DNA of 64,000 bases from Lonicera japonica (GCA_021464415.1 CM038469.1:24385901-24449900), one strand, 5' to 3'. Shown: positions 1 to 13,282, counted from the stretch's first letter. A program made the numbers and translations. The notes: generated by a model not told the origin, from the letters alone.

Positions 1-899
1 TGTAGAATTTGGGATCAGTTGGGTGCTGTCTAAGATAGTAGCAAACATACATCTTAATTTCAAAAGCTATTTTGGTATGATTCAGTTTCATATGGCATAT
101 TCATATGGGAGTAGACTCTAGACAAGTTGCCTACTGGACTGCTTGAGATTGCTTGTTGTCTTCCTCTTCTTTTATACTCCCTCTATCCCAAACTAGGATC
201 TCACTGTTCATTTTTGGGATGTACCAAGTTAAGTCTACTTTCCTTTCCTTTTCGGAGCATAATCAACGTACCCAAACTCACGATAGGAAACAACTTTTAA
301 TCTAAACCTATTGCTAGGAAATTAGTGCATCCTTAAAATGAATGTGAAAGTCAAACATGGAATCTTAATTAGGGATGGAGGAATTATTTATTTATTTATT
401 TTTTGTTCTTTCTTTTAGAGATTTCTTTTCCCTTATACGTCATGTACAACATCTTTAATAACATGAGTTTCTTTCTGATATTGAAGTTTATGTCTCATGA
501 TGGCTGCCATATTTGTGGTGTAGCTTTATCTATTTTACCTAGTTGAAGTAGAAGAGGAAATGATATTTACATTGAAGCAATGAATTTTCTTCAGAGTTAA
601 GTAGTTTTGTTATATTTAGCTAGAATCTTGGCTACTGCTAATGCTATTGTAATTTCAATTTGTCTTATTTTCCGAGATTTATGTGTGACATTTACAAAAC
701 GCAATATACACTATAATATTAGTCACAACGCAAAAGAGGATTTACATATCTTATTAGACTTCTTGGTAATTAAATTTGTGCTTTCTTATTTGTCTTCGTA
801 ATATCTCTATGCTAGTGGCATTTTTACTTCTGTTCTAGAAGCCCTTGGTTTCTGTTTTACTTCTAACTGGCAGTGAACAAATCTTTCTTTATATTTCAG
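1..899. other. Upstream intron or 5' region of FAP2-like gene
   Basis: No exon was identified with confidence. The stretch ends in a good 3' splice site (pyrimidine-rich, ATTTCAG at 893-899) feeding the first recognisable FAP2 exon, so most of it is probably intron and the N-terminal, transit-peptide-coding exons lie to the left of the window or were missed here. It holds one MITE (177-384). The small open frame at 607-801 has no family resemblance. Confidence 0.5.
177..384. mobile_element. Stowaway-like MITE
   Basis: Terminal inverted repeats start CTCCCTCTATCCC (177) and end GGGATGGAGGAAT (384), flanked on both sides by TA (175-176 and 385-386). A CTCCCT start with a TA target duplication is typical of Stowaway MITEs of the Tc1/mariner superfamily. 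Length is 208 bp and there is no coding capacity. It lies upstream of the first visible exon of the FAP2-like gene, probably within an intron. Confidence 0.7.
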
Positions 900-3245
900 G
901 TCCTCGTTGGAACTGGTTCTAGAACAATGAAAATAATTAAAATTAAATCTCTAAAGGTCTATGCATTTGGTTTCTGTAAGTATGCCTATTTCTTGATCAG
1001 TTGATGTTTCTGAGTTTAACTTGAACCATGGAAACAGTTTTCATGCATGTAACAATTTTATTTCCTTCTCTCATAGATGTTCACCCTAATGATGTCTGTG
1101 AGAAATTGGGCCCGAAATATGCTTCTATTCCAGCCAGTGAACTCAACAAACACCATAATTTTTATAAGGATCTCCTCAGGTATTAATTTGAGGAGTTATT
1201 TATTTTCTTGTGGAAACAATGCTTCTTGTTTTATTATTTAATTATTTTTTGACGAGCTTTATTTTTCAAACATCAGTGTGATACTATTGAAATTAAGGGA
1301 TGGGCAGCTATGTCTGCCCTAACAATAAATTGATTGCAGAAAGGAGGAGATGAATAGAGAAATATAGAATTCTTCGGAAGAAGAACAGAATTTTAAGAAA
1401 AAACTAAATTGCAAGCTGAATGTCGTGGTTCTACAATTAATTTGTCTTCATCTGGATGAATTTTCTTCATATGTTGCTAATTAAATTCTCTGGTGTGGTC
1501 GCTGCAGGGAAGATATTAACATGACTGTTAGGCTTGTGGTTAGTTGCAATGGGATGAAGATCAGTACTGTTAGAGAGTAAGTGGTATTTTTTTTTTAAAT
1601 GTTTGTACATTGGGATGGGTAGAGCGAGGGGAAAAATGTGAATTTATTAAATTTGTAGTCAATTCTGTCTCTAATTATCGGCATCTATATATGATTTTTT
1701 ATTTTTTTATTTTTTTCTGCAGTGCTTTCGAAAAATCCCTTCGAGCACGATTAATAAAGGTAAATCATCTGCTTGTTCTGTGGCCTTTGGAGGAACAACT
1801 TTTGACCCCCCTGACTGTTTTCTTTGATTCTTTAGACGAACCCAGACACTGATTATGACTGCCTAAAGACTTTCGGTTCTCTCTTCTCAAAAGATATTCC
1901 TATACGTGCGGTATAAATAATGCTACTTCTCAATCTTTGTACACACATATATATATATATATTTTAGGATCTGACAATTTATATTGGAATTTGTTCAGGG
2001 AACAACAATCTATTTCCGTAGAACAGCTGATGGACATCTAGTCACCGAAAGTCAGTACACTTGACAGAATTAATTATGTCTATTTTGTACTTTAGTTATT
2101 GTTCTTTGATTTTTCTGTTTTGGTTATTTATTTTCGTGGAAATTGTTATGAACAAATGATTTATGATGGAATGATTTGTTTGTGCAGTTGGTGGCAGTCA
2201 GATTGGAGCAGTTCACAGCAAGGATTTGTGTAGTGAGTGAATGTTCTGTTCTGTTCAGATCTTAGTATCTTACTTTTGATCATTTTGAATTTCATATGCT
2301 TAAATTTGGTGTATATTTAAGAAACAACGTGAAGCGCAGACATAGAAACGTCATACCATATAGGCATTTTCATAGAATGTAGGATACAGACACGTAGTGG
2401 ACAATTGCCATTGTTTTATATATTTAATATATTAACAAAATTTCAAAGAATTGACATTCTTTCAATTTCTAAATGAATCACAATACCTTAATGGATTAAA
2501 ACCATTGCAAAATAAATTTGCACTCGGATCCCTTTTATTTTAATAAATGTACATCCCAATTCACAACACGTGCTTGAACAGTGTTGGAAGAATGTTAGTG
2601 TCTGACAAAGCATAACTCCTATGAGTGTGTAGTGTGCTTCATAGAAAAATTATTAAAAAGAAAATGAGAAATTCACTACTAGGCCCAATTTTTTTTTTTA
2701 TGCTTCATGTTTAGTTATGCAACAATTGCCATAAGTTTACTTCATACTCTCAGCCGTGTTTTATTTTAAGAACAATAATGAATATGTTTTTAGTCCCCTT
2801 TTTAGGAAAAGTATCTACACGTGTCAACGCGTTATTCACTTAAAAAGATTGACTAAAAACGTAAAATTCTATTACCGTTACTTATGCCATTTTCTTCCAT
2901 TCATACTCATTGAGTTCTTCGTAAACATGATTTGTTAGAACTGTAGTTTCGGCCCTTTTGAGCAGTCAAGCATTACACATGTCACTGCTTTATCCATTGG
3001 CGGAAAAAATTGGGACTAAAAACATTGCTGTTCTTTTCTTGAATTTTGTGTATTCTTTTATTCGCATGGGCCCTTGTGAAGGGCAAAAGAAAATGAAAGG
3101 ATGAAGTTGTAACATGCTGGATGTGTGTATAAATATTGCTATCGCAGGGGCATTCTTTGACATGTACATAGGAGATGTGCCGGTGTGTGAGCAAACAAAA
3201 GAAGAGATTGGGAGAAATGTCGCTAACATCATTAGGAGGTGCTAA
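900..3245 (+). CDS. FAP2: Fatty-acid-binding protein, chalcone-isomerase fold (3' part, 8 exons)
   Basis: Eight exons join in phase: 900-975, 1077-1179, 1508-1576, 1723-1759, 1836-1910, 1999-2050, 2188-2232 and 3148-3245, totalling 555 nt (184 residues plus TAA). All introns are GT-AG. The protein contains VYAFGFYVHP, EKLGPKYASIPASEL, DAFEKSLRARLIK, GTTIYFRRTADGHLVTE, IGGSQIGAVHSKDL and FFDMYIGDVPV. These match from memory the plant FAP2-type proteins, non-catalytic chalcone-isomerase-fold proteins that bind fatty acids in the plastid stroma. The N-terminal half with the transit peptide is not visible, so the gene is partial at the window edge. The last intron (2233-3147, 915 nt) is the longest. 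A degenerate copy of the 3' half lies at 34364-39770. This is the only host gene here with all visible exons open. FAP2 rather than FAP1 or FAP3 is my best match, not proven. Confidence 0.82.
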
Positions 3246-3566
3246 AACCTAAGCTAAGCTAAGCTAAGTTCTCCTTTGATTGATTGATGATGATGAGGAT
3301 CATTATGATCTCGCGTTCTGGTGATGATGATCATGATTGTTGGTTCAATGGCGTGATCACTGGATCACACATTCGGCATTGATCAGCCCTTTGGTCAATA
3401 TACAACTACAAAATCTTATGAAAGTTGACTTTCCATCGACTTTGTATGTCGTAAAAATTAGTACCTTCTTTGTCTTTCTTTCTTCTGAGTCCTGAAAAAA
3501 ACAGAGCTGCGAAAAAAAGGTTCATTCTTTTATAGAAGTAACTATATATAATATATACAAGAAAAT
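3246..3566. other. 3' flank of FAP2-like gene
   Basis: Probable 3' UTR and downstream DNA. It contains a short AAGCT tandem run just after the stop and a GATGAT-rich stretch near 3285-3345. No other coding signal was seen. Confidence 0.4.
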
Positions 3567-3912
3567 AGTTGGATTTATTTTTTGTGGAGTAAGTTGTTTT
3601 TGGATTTGATTAGAACAAGTAGAGTTGTAAATAACAGTTGAAATTATGAACTTTGTGCATCTGTGTTTTTTTATCAACCCAGCAGCAGATGGAAATGGTT
3701 TATCATCAATATTTTTTTCATTTAGTTACAGGAATAGTTAGTTTTAATTTTTGTGGAGTAAGTTGTGTTTGGATTTGATTAGAACAAGTAGAGAGTTGTA
3801 AATAACAGTTGAAATTATGGATTTTGTGTATCTGTTTTATTTTTTTTAGTTCAACCCAGCAGTAGGTGGAAATGGTTTATCATCAATATTTTTTTCAATT
3901 AGTTACAGGAAT
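3567..3912. repeat. Direct tandem duplication, ~170-bp unit x2
   Basis: Unit 1 (about 3567-3735) and unit 2 (about 3737-3912) share TTGTGGAGTAAGTTG, GGATTTGATTAGAACAAG, AACAGTTGAAATTATG and GGTTTATCATCAATATTTTT in the same order with a few substitutions and small indels. It is non-coding. Confidence 0.8.
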
Positions 3913-6900
3913 AATTCATGAGCCATGCATAGATATCCTCTATTCAAGTTTAACTAGTAATTCTTGTATTATTATCGACATGACAGCGATTAGCGAAGTA
4001 TAAAATAACATCTAGGCAATGGTCGCGTAGGTATGTAGGAGTTCTGAAAATCTTTTGTCACAATAGATCCAATTAACGGAGTCACATATACAATAATTTT
4101 TCAAGAAGATAAAAGTATTTGTTTAAGTAAGCGAAATTTTACATGAATAACTCATTCGTTAATTTAAAAGTGGAGTTTATAACATTTTACGAGAATAGAC
4201 CAATACAACTAGATGTAACTATTTTGTTTTAATTTTTTTATACTCATGAAAAATTACTATGTATCATATTACACATATTAAGGTCTTGATCAATTCATGG
4301 ATTTGAGCACTTAGGAAAGGAAGAAAGAAAAGTTTTTCCTTTCTTTTGCAGTAAGCACAAATTTCAGAAACATTTTCTTGATGTATAGAAAAGTAGGGAG
4401 TATAGTCATTCATCTTAAAACCCATGGGATTGATTTTTTCTTGTGATTTTTTAGTATTTATTACAAAATTTTTGAACGACAATACTCATACTTAAATATT
4501 TTTCATACTTTATCAAACACAAAAAATGAAACTTGATAAGAACTTTAGTTTCATACCTTCATAAAAAAGATGAGAATTAATTTTCCTTCCGTAAACCAAA
4601 CGAGACCTAAATATATTATTGAATTTGGTTAATATTTAATTCTCTTACCTCACCAAATAAACCGCTATTAACAGCATAATTGGATTGATGGAGGAAAACG
4701 AAAAGAAATAATTAATAAGAAGCGGGATTGAAAAGACGTCTTACTTAATTGTTGTTTGGATTATTATTAATTTATATTATAAGGAAATGCAGTAAAACAC
4801 ATTTTTCTATTAAAACTTAAAAGCCCACTAGATCAAGAGCTCGTAATTCTTCTCTTCTTTCTAAATAAAAACATACATCCTTAGATTTGTTTCGTAACTC
4901 ACATTTAAAGGCCATATACATATATCCAACAATCAGATGTTAATAAAATTTATTTATAATTTTAAAATATAACAATCAAGTTTAATAAATGAGATCCACT
5001 TAACTATAAATTTTTTTTTAGTAAAATTTATAAAGAAAAAGCTATTGAATAATATATTTCAAATGTTGTAGAATAATTTAGAAAGTGAAAAACCCAGTTT
5101 GTCAATTTTGAAGTACTAAAAATTGAATCATAAAAATTTATTATATAGACAAGATCGAACCCCACTTAGATTTTTTCATGACCAATTTGGTCAAGTCTCC
5201 TGGATTATTTTCCCTTTTGGCCCATCAACTTTTATGTTTAACATAGTAGCCAACTTATAATTTTTTGGTAACTTGTTTTCTTTGAGAAAAATAACCCGTT
5301 TGTTAGACTACATATACAAAAAGGAAAGTATGTCATAGTTTGCAAAAGTATGCCATAATTTGTTAAAAAAAAAGTATGCTATATCTGTATTAATAGAAAG
5401 GAAAAAAATACAATATTATTAACATAATTTTTTTAAAATAAACAGAAGCGTACTCTGGTCCAATTTTATTTTATTTTAAATTTAAAAAATAGAAATGACC
5501 AAAGTATGCCTATTCGATTGAGTTTTTAAAAAACTATTCAGTATGCTAGGCTAAATTGAAACGATCAAAGTATGTCTAATCGTTTTTCTCACTTCTAGCC
5601 ATATCATCGATTAAATAAAAATGTGTTGTGATTCGGTATAAACTATCAACTCCTCCGTGTTCTTACTCCTAACTCCCTCACACATTTTCTTTTTTCATGT
5701 CGTCAAATTTTATTTGTTTGATCATGCCGTATAGCTAGCACATGGGTATACCCTATTTAGTAATAAAGAGAAAATAATTCTTGTTTGAAAATGGTAGATA
5801 AATCTAACCTTGAGTGCATAGCTACACTTGATTGCTTTACACAAAAGTCGCTTGTAATTAAGTTTTTTTGTATAAAAGAAACACAAAATAAATTGTATGG
5901 TACAGTGAAATTTACCAAGAATGGGAGCAATTGTGCCCTATAATTTTAAATTTTTTGTCTTTTTACGTTATATTCTCCATGAAAATTAATAAATATACAT
6001 ATACTAAGTATTTTGCCCCCTTGTTTTGAGGATAATAATAATAGTAATAATAATTTTTCCCTTCCTTTAACTATAATATTTTTAGTGCTATAGATCGATA
6101 CCTTCTCTTTACTAAATTCTGGAATCCACACCTGACATTGTCTCATTTAAATTTTGAGAATTCAAGTTCGAGTCACCGATTTTTCCTGTTATAAAAGTGT
6201 GCAATAGAGGCGTTCTATCGAATTCGAAAACTGAAAAATAAAACTGTACTAATTCATTAAAAATTGAACCGAGAAAACACGGAAATCGAAACAAAGGAAC
6301 ATAGCACAAACTAAATAGGTTTGGTGTGTGCCATTGTAGAACCGAACTAAATCATTATATATATGAATCGAAAATAATATTACTTAACTATTTAAAATTT
6401 TATGTTCATAAAATTTACAACTCTAATGAGAACACACCTCTTTGAGCTATTATGAATATTTGAACTATATTATAAATGCGAGAGTTAATTTTTATTGAAT
6501 AAAATAAGTAGGAGCAAGTATATAATTATTACTTTTCTGCCAAAATAAGTATTGCCCTATAATTTATTATTTTTAAGAAAAAAATATATGATCAAAAACC
6601 GAGTAAAATAGAAGTTGAAACTGAACCGAAACCAAATTTTCTACCTTGACCGAAACCGAAAAACATCCCTAGTGTGTATTATTGTTGTTTGAATGGGTAA
6701 CTCAACGTTCAATGGTTCTGTACATCGTTTAGAATCTTAAAATTATAATGTATTGTATTTAAGTATTTTTGTTTAGAAAATGACTACCCATATTATCAAA
6801 ACAATTATTTTTTCGTCAATGTATAATACTATTTTGAGAAGTTGTAATACTATAATGCTTTTAAAGATGTACATTCCTATAATAATTAATACTAAACTTG

Positions 6901-7107
6901 ATCTCTTATTATTAAAAACCTTCAAAAGCAATAAGGTAGAAATAGAAAATGCGAAGAATAAAGACTTGTCCACTATGTTAGCATAAATTGGATGCATTAT
7001 TATTATTTCACTTAAGAGGGATCAGGAAAAAATAAATAAATCCAAGTATTCAATAAAAACTAAAAATAAGAGTGAATGATATAATAGTTTGTTATAACTA
7101 AAATTTA
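3913..7107. other. AT-rich spacer, no gene seen
   Basis: There are no convincing exons on either strand. From roughly 5390 onward it resembles the DNA upstream of the other receptor-like loci (compare about 57660-58700): the same phrases around GTATGCCATA, the run of AAAATGACTACCCAT (6777) and the ACTTGTCC motif near 6965 recur. I read it as the start of the duplicated RLP-unit flank. Confidence 0.4.
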
Positions 7108-7428
7108 AACTCCGTTTGATAGCAACATGGAAAATGAAAATAAAAACAATTAATTTAGGTGAGAAGATGGAAAATAAATTGAAGTACATATATGGTGAGA
7201 TCCCCTCCATCTCATACTTATTTTTGTGAGTATATGTCCTCCATCCCCCTTTAATATTTTGTGGAAAATTTTTCTCCACCATCACCCAAAGAAAATTTTG
7301 TCATGGAAAAAAGTAAAAAGTAAGAGTTAATCTCACCACATCCCTTAACTTATTTTCCATCTTCTCGATCACCTAAATTAGTTATTTTTCTTTTCATTTT
7401 TCATGTTGCTATCAAACGCAGCGTTAGT
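7108..7428. mobile_element. Foldback MITE, ~320 bp
   Basis: The left end CCGTTTGATAGCAACATG (7112 on) and the right end, CATGTTGCTATCAAACG (about 7402-7418), are inverted copies, continuing inward with GGAAAATGAAAA and TTTTCATTTTTC and with GGTGAGAAGATGG versus CCATCTTCTCGATCACC. No ORF of interest. A target duplication was not clear. Related termini appear at 21860-21910. Confidence 0.6.
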
Positions 7429-7631
7429 ATCTAATATATTTCATTATTATTTTGGATTCAACAAATATGCAACATGTTCATCTTTAATGCAAGATTAATC
7501 TTTGCAAACTAGTAATTAAAACTACGTACTTGTTAAATATTAAATGAACCAATGCTCATGAACAAAATATATATGCTACAAATTCTACACAAACACCAGA
7601 TTATATATACACAAGACCTTTACATACATAA

Positions 7632-8963
7632 TGTTAGGAAATTAGGGCAGTAATCATGCATCGCATACACTAATTTACGCACTAATCATTGAATCCTATG
7701 ATCTATGCAGTTCAATAAGATCGACAGATGACATACCTTAATCGAGATTTGATGTCAATGAAACGAACAGGATGGATCTGATCCTTCTGTTGTTGTCGTC
7801 CTTAGCGTAGAAAACACGACGCCTCTACGGTATGCACACACGAACGAGATGAGATCTTGCTTGGTGTACTAGCGCCCTCTAGGGTTCTCTCTGCTATTTC
7901 GAATTTTCTTGCCTCTCTCAATTTCGTTGACGGCCAAGAAGAACAAAGGTTCCCTTTTATAAGGGAACCCTAGTGAGAACCCTAAGCAACAAACGAACTG
8001 GGCCCAAGTCCAACTTGGCCCGTTTTAATTCGTTTTGATCCAACTCGTTTTGGTGTGCGACCCTGTAGGTTTTACACTCTTTGGCCGTACAATTAAAACC
8101 CGTTTTATTATACGAACAGTAAGCGGTTTCTAGTAAAACATTACTATTATCCAAAGGTATAAAGGTCAAAAACGACACAACCTTAAATTGATATTTCACA
8201 CATTAACTCCTTTTGTCAATCGATATCTAGATTGAACACAAGACTAGGCAAGTGTCATTCTTGTATAGTTCAATCTTTATTTCTTGATCTCTAAGTATAA
8301 TTAATCCAAAACAAATGACATCTCATTTGTGCATGGCCATGCAAATATTAATTACACTTATCAAGGGGCCCAACGATATCTCTCTCAATATATGAGAGTG
8401 ACAAATCCCATCTTGATCAACCACATACCTCTACATAGTTCATAGTATGCTCGGTCATCATCTTTATAATTACTCGGTCAAGAGCAACGTTTGATAATGC
8501 CCGATATGCTAATCCATATGTTGGTAACCATGGCGATCTCAGGTCTGAGGATAATACGATATCACAAATGGGGAACATCACTGATGACATTATGTAACAC
8601 TCCTCGCAGTGTCCCCAAAGCGGGTCAGTCCAATACTTTGTTCCCTAACAAGTATCAGTATGTTCAGCTTGATATCTCCATATCCATGACTTGTGGAACA
8701 TAGTCATCAGCTGACCCATACTCTAATCATTATATCAATGTGATCCTAGGTTATTGAATACATGATTAGGGACATCTAAACAATATTATTATTACATTAC
8801 TAGCATCCCACAATCTAGTCACGTACTTGATGAACTAGTATTAATAAATATTATTTACAAGAGATTATAAAGTAAAATAAATAAACTTTATTAATAAAAA
8901 TAAGCATAAGATATCCAAGTACAAATCATAATCTATGAATAGTCCTAGGACATATCTCTTTCA
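7632..8963 (-). mobile_element. Solo LTR, Ty1-copia type, with 5-bp TSD
   Basis: The unit starts TGTTAGGAAATTAG and ends CTCTTTCA (TG...CA), and is flanked by CATAA on both sides (7627-7631 and 8964-8968). The related RLP-unit flank at about 25060-25110 reads across without the insert (ACACAAACACCAG... then CCCCAAAAGAGAGCAACATG), acting as an approximate empty site. There are no internal genes, so it is a solo LTR of 1332 bp. Reading it on the minus strand gives TGAAAGAGATATGTCC at the start, which resembles long copia LTRs; strand and lineage are inference. Confidence 0.82.
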
Positions 8964-9830
8964 CATAACACACACACATATATATATACTCGTACCCCCA
9001 AAAGAGAGCAACATGATCTTGGCTCCGAAGGATAATTTGAACAAATAGCAAAACATGCACGCACATAAGGAGCGGATTTAATTAGGGGTGCGCCGAGGTG
9101 GGTTGTTGCCCAGTTTTCATTTTATATATTTTTTTCTCGATATTAATTAAAATATTAATAAAGGAATAGTCTAACACAGTACAAAATATTATTTGTGACA
9201 ATAAAATTCTTGATAGTTCAACTTTAGGTGGTAAATGAATTTATATTAAGGAGAGAGTTCATGTCTTCATGAGTTTGAATCTCCCATATCACTCTCATTT
9301 TTCTTCTGACGCTCCTTCTCTCCCTCTGGCTATATGAAATTTTCATGAGAAAAATAAATTTGCTATTTATTAACATAATAAGGGGTAATGGTATTTAAAT
9401 TTTAAAATTGTATAATAGATAAATAATTTTATGTCTGAAATTTTAGATTGAATTGTTGATAAGCACGGGTTATGACTTCATTAATATATGTCATTTGAGA
9501 AATATTTATTACTTTTACTTATTATTGACAAAACAATAATAAAGAAGTAATTTAATAAATTGGGTCAATTATTTTTTGTACAAAAAAAGTAGTAATGAAA
9601 TATTTTTAGAGTTAATTGCACTTTGCGCGTCTGAACTCTGACCTTACTAGTATTTTACTATATGAACTACCAGTTTTAGCAATTAATTCCATCAACTATC
9701 CAATTTGTTGCAATTGACCCATTTTGATTGTGTGTCTGAAATTTTAGATAGTTTTTGAATTATTGATAATGCGTTTGGCATAGGTTATGAATTAATATAT
9801 ATATTATTTGAGAAACATTTATTACTTTAA

Positions 9831-10362
9831 GGGTGTGTTTGATGGGCAACATTTTTCATGGAAAATGTGCATTTTCCACTTGATTTGACAACTTAAGGTA
9901 TTTGATTGGCTTTTTTTTTCTAGGCAATTCAATTCCCACTTTTGGCTCACACATGTGCATTTTCAAGGCAATTGAGGAAAATGTTTTCTTAGGGGGGAGG
10001 TGGTTTTTTGTTTTTCATGCTTGGGCACGGTTCACGAGATAAAGTTTTTACCATTTTTTACATCAAAAATGCCATAACTTAAAATATAAAATTCAAAATA
10101 ATATAAAAAATTAATATTTAAAATATACTAATCAAGATCAATTAAACAAGATCCATCATGACTATATAATTATGTAAAAAAAAATACTAATAATTTTTTC
10201 TACATTAAAAATGTCATAATACAACTAATATTTTCCAGGTAGAAAATTTAGGCAATCAAACACACCTCACTACATTTCCATTAAACTCAATTCTAGGCAA
10301 TTCAATTACCGGTAACTTATTTTCTTTTCATGTAAATTTCACGCTTGCAATCAAACGCACCC
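9831..10362. mobile_element. Tourist-like (PIF/Harbinger) MITE
   Basis: Termini are GGGTGTGTTTGATGG (9831) and CAATCAAACGCACCC (10362), inverted repeats of each other, flanked by TAA on both sides (9828-9830 and 10363-10365). A 3-bp TAA/TTA duplication with GGGTGTGTTTG ends fits PIF/Harbinger MITEs. Length 532 bp, non-coding. An additional internal CAATCAAACACACC near 10255 may be a partial nested end. Confidence 0.72.
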
Positions 10363-10671
10363 TAATTGATATTGACAAAACAACAATGAAGAAGTATTTA
10401 ATAAATTGGGCTCAATTTTTATTTTTTTGAACTCTTTTCGTACACGAAAAGATAAATAGCATTGAAGTAATTATTTTATTATTTTGGATTTTTTTATTAT
10501 TTGTGACAATAAAATTCTCAGTAGTTCATCGTTTTAATTAAATTTTAGCATAACCCTTTTACAAAGCAAATCTCGGATCCCCCTTACGGTAAAAAAAGCA
10601 ACCAAAAGAAAGAAAGCAGGCTAGACTTTTTCATAACAAATTAAGATTATTACACAGTAATAAAAGCAAAT

Positions 10672-11508
10672 TTTGATGTGTTCCGCTGAAGATACATGTT
10701 GAAATATCTTCAGTTTACTCTAGCAATGTATCTTGGCGCCGAAGATATGCTTATATGCTTTGTTACGCTGTCCAGTAGCTCATCAAGCTTTGCTGTGTTG
10801 TGGAGTGGATACCTCGTCATATCAGACTCATAATTGGGACGCTAAGGATTTGATTTTTTCTTTTGTGGGTTCTTTAAAATCGCGCCTTCAAGAATTAGTA
10901 GCAGTTTGTTTTTGGCAGCTGTGGTACAATCGTAACTGTATAATTCACGAAGGGGTCTCTAAGGAACTGGGGGTACATAGCCGCTGCTGCAAAAAAAATT
11001 CTTTCTCGGTTCCATGAATTTTGATGCTGCTACGTTTGATGAGTTGAAGGTGTGCGGTGTCGGAATTGTCATTAGAAATGAAGACGGAGGTTTTATAGCT
11101 GAGCTGCCCTCTCCAAATTTGTCCCTACTCTAATGAGACCTACAGTTGCGGAATCGGTGGCAGCTCTAAGTGCAATCCAATTTGCTCGAGAATGTGGTCT
11201 AACTAATGTTGTGTTTGACGGAGATTCACGAGGTGTTATCAACCTTTTAAAGAGTAATCTTTGCTCTGCCGGCCTTATAGGTCGTATTATTGAAGATATT
11301 TGTCGAAGAGTCTAGATGTTTTAGATCTTGTAATTGGTCATTTGTTCACCGTAATGGCAATGAGGTCGCCCACTGTCTCGCTAAGTGAGCGAAGGTTGTG
11401 TTAGGCTCCGCGTCATGGAAGGAGCTGAGGAGGCTCCAGAGTTTTTGTTGCCTCCCCTAATGTTGGATTTTTCTTCTCTCTAGTTATATATTATGTTTAA
11501 AATAAAAA
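10672..11508 (+). pseudogene. L1-type LINE 3' end with RNase H-like domain
   Basis: Translation in shifting frames gives CPVAHQALLCC and FWQLWYNRNCIIHEG (zf-RVT-type region, about 10760-10950), then VCGVGIVIRNEDGGFIAELP (about 11050-11110), MRPTVAESVAALSAIQFARE (11133 on) with VVFDGDSRGVINLL, and WSFVHRNGNEVAHCLAK near 11335-11385. This order is the C-terminal zinc-binding plus RNase H-like domain of plant L1 LINEs. Frameshifts and stops make it dead. It ends in an A-rich tail (about 11490-11508). The paralogous flank at 26295-26330 (CACAGTAATAAAAG then TATCATTAATT) shows the uninterrupted target, so this is a 5'-truncated insertion. Confidence 0.75.
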
Positions 11509-11914
11509 AGTATCATTAATTAATAAATTTGTAACGGGCACGTCAACGTTGTGTCTTACGAGCATATGTTATGCAACTTTAAATAGAAGAATTAAATCCT
11601 AATATGTTAAATTAGACATAGATTCTCATATAAACTATTATTCTTTCCATTCATAATATGATTGAAATATGCTCTTAGAGAATCTCTAATGGTATAATCA
11701 AAATAAGAAGGATAACCAATTTTAGCAATATTGCTTAAAAAATGCACCACAGTAGTGAAATGTTAATAATTATTTAATCAATAATCAAATCCATGAGCGC
11801 TCCTCAATAATTAAAACAAAAACCCTTTTTCAATAATCAAAATGAAAGCCTAGAAATTCTATATTTCTATTGGTTGAAATAAATTATAAATATAATTATT
11901 TTAGATTTGGATAA

Positions 11915-12519
11915 GAGTTAGTAACACTTTTGACCCTAAAAGTATATTAGTAATTTTACTTTTGTCCCTAATATTTCGATTTGGGCACATTAAATCCCAA
12001 AGTTTAGAAATTGTTTCAATGTAATCCAATTATTAACTTTCGTTAAGTTTTTTAACGGAATTAACATGTGGGGCCATATAATTTCTTTTCCATTTTTCTG
12101 GTGAAATTTTGCGTCAAAATTGCGGACCTCTAGGTGATCGAAGTTGAAAAAATGTTGAAGTGCAAAATTGAATCTCTCGAAATTCTCTTCGTGATACACT
12201 TAAGAAACCCATGATTTGGAGCCTTGGCAAAAAATTAAAAATTATTTTAGTCACTTTAGGTATCGTTGAAAAAATATTGAAATGCAAACCCATTTTTTCT
12301 CTCTAAACCTATTTTCTCCATATAATTTACATTCGAATCATTTTACTCAATTTATCTATTGCAAATTTAATAATTCCGTTAAAAAACTTAACCGAAGTTA
12401 TTGATTGGACTACATTGAAACACTTTCTATACTTTGGGGTTTAATGTGCTCAAATCGAAACATTAGAGACAAAAGTGAAACTACTAACATACTTCATGGG
12501 TCAAAAGTGTTACTAACTC
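11915..12519. mobile_element. Non-autonomous Mutator-like element with long TIRs
   Basis: About 150 bp at 11915-12065 is repeated in inverse orientation at about 12370-12519. Ends are GAGTTAGTAACACTTTTGAC and TCAAAAGTGTTACTAACTC. Flanks TTTGGATAA (11906-11914) and TTTGTTTAA (12520-12528) look like a decayed 9-bp target duplication, as made by Mutator transposases. The 605-bp element has no coding capacity. It may be nested in an older repeat spanning about 11680-12720. Confidence 0.65.
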
Positions 12520-12528
12520 TTTGTTTAA

Positions 12529-13282
12529 TCTTTCAAATCCGCTTTTCTTTTATAATTTAAATCTAGTTAACTTCTAACCAATAAAAACATTGGGCCCACA
12601 ATTTTGGTTATTAAAAAAATTAACCAATATATATAGAATATATCATTGTTAACTTTAAAAATATGTTAAATTGATAATCAAATACTCATTAGATTATCAA
12701 ATTTTGAGTATTTCGTTGAAGATGGTCTTTGGGCACATGTTAACTCTATCTTTATTAGATCTTTCCTAATTATTGGAAGATGGTGGTCCAGGGTGGCAAT
12801 TTGTAACATGATACAATAAAATGACTCGAACTCAATACAGAATTAGAGGGTTAGGGTTGAGCTTAAACGGGTTCGTGCCAACCCGTGTAACATGATTAAT
12901 AAATAGGCTGGGTTAGGTTTGAAAATTTTGACACCATTAACTAATCGTGTCGATTTAGTGTTTCCTTCTCTAACTATATCAATCCGTATAATACAATACG
13001 AATCCACATGACACAGCACAATTGCCTCCCTTAATGGTGGACACCGGGCAAGACCCAATAAGTTTCCCCAAGGAATTAAGAAAGATAGGTCCAACTACTG
13101 AAAATTTTGAATGTACAAAACTACTAATATTAGTAATATATATATATATATATATATATAAATGGCTATGTAGATTTCGTTTAATAACTAAAATATGTTT
13201 AACTTTTTTTATACTTGTAAATTTCATTTGATAATAAGATAAAAAATAGAGGAAGATAGAAGATATCTACTTATAAAAATAG
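12529..13282. other. Spacer with (TA)n microsatellite
   Basis: No gene seen. A TA microsatellite lies at about 13137-13160. Small open frames in both directions overlap it and show no family resemblance. Confidence 0.4.

Noticed and set aside
607..801. 64-residue ORF upstream of the FAP2 exons
   Set aside because: No match to the transit-peptide or N-terminal FAP sequence and no fitting splice donor; lies in likely intron.
7957..8703. ORFs at 7957-8199 (minus) and 8491-8703 (plus)
   Set aside because: Both lie inside the solo LTR defined by CATAA duplications; LTRs of this type are non-coding.
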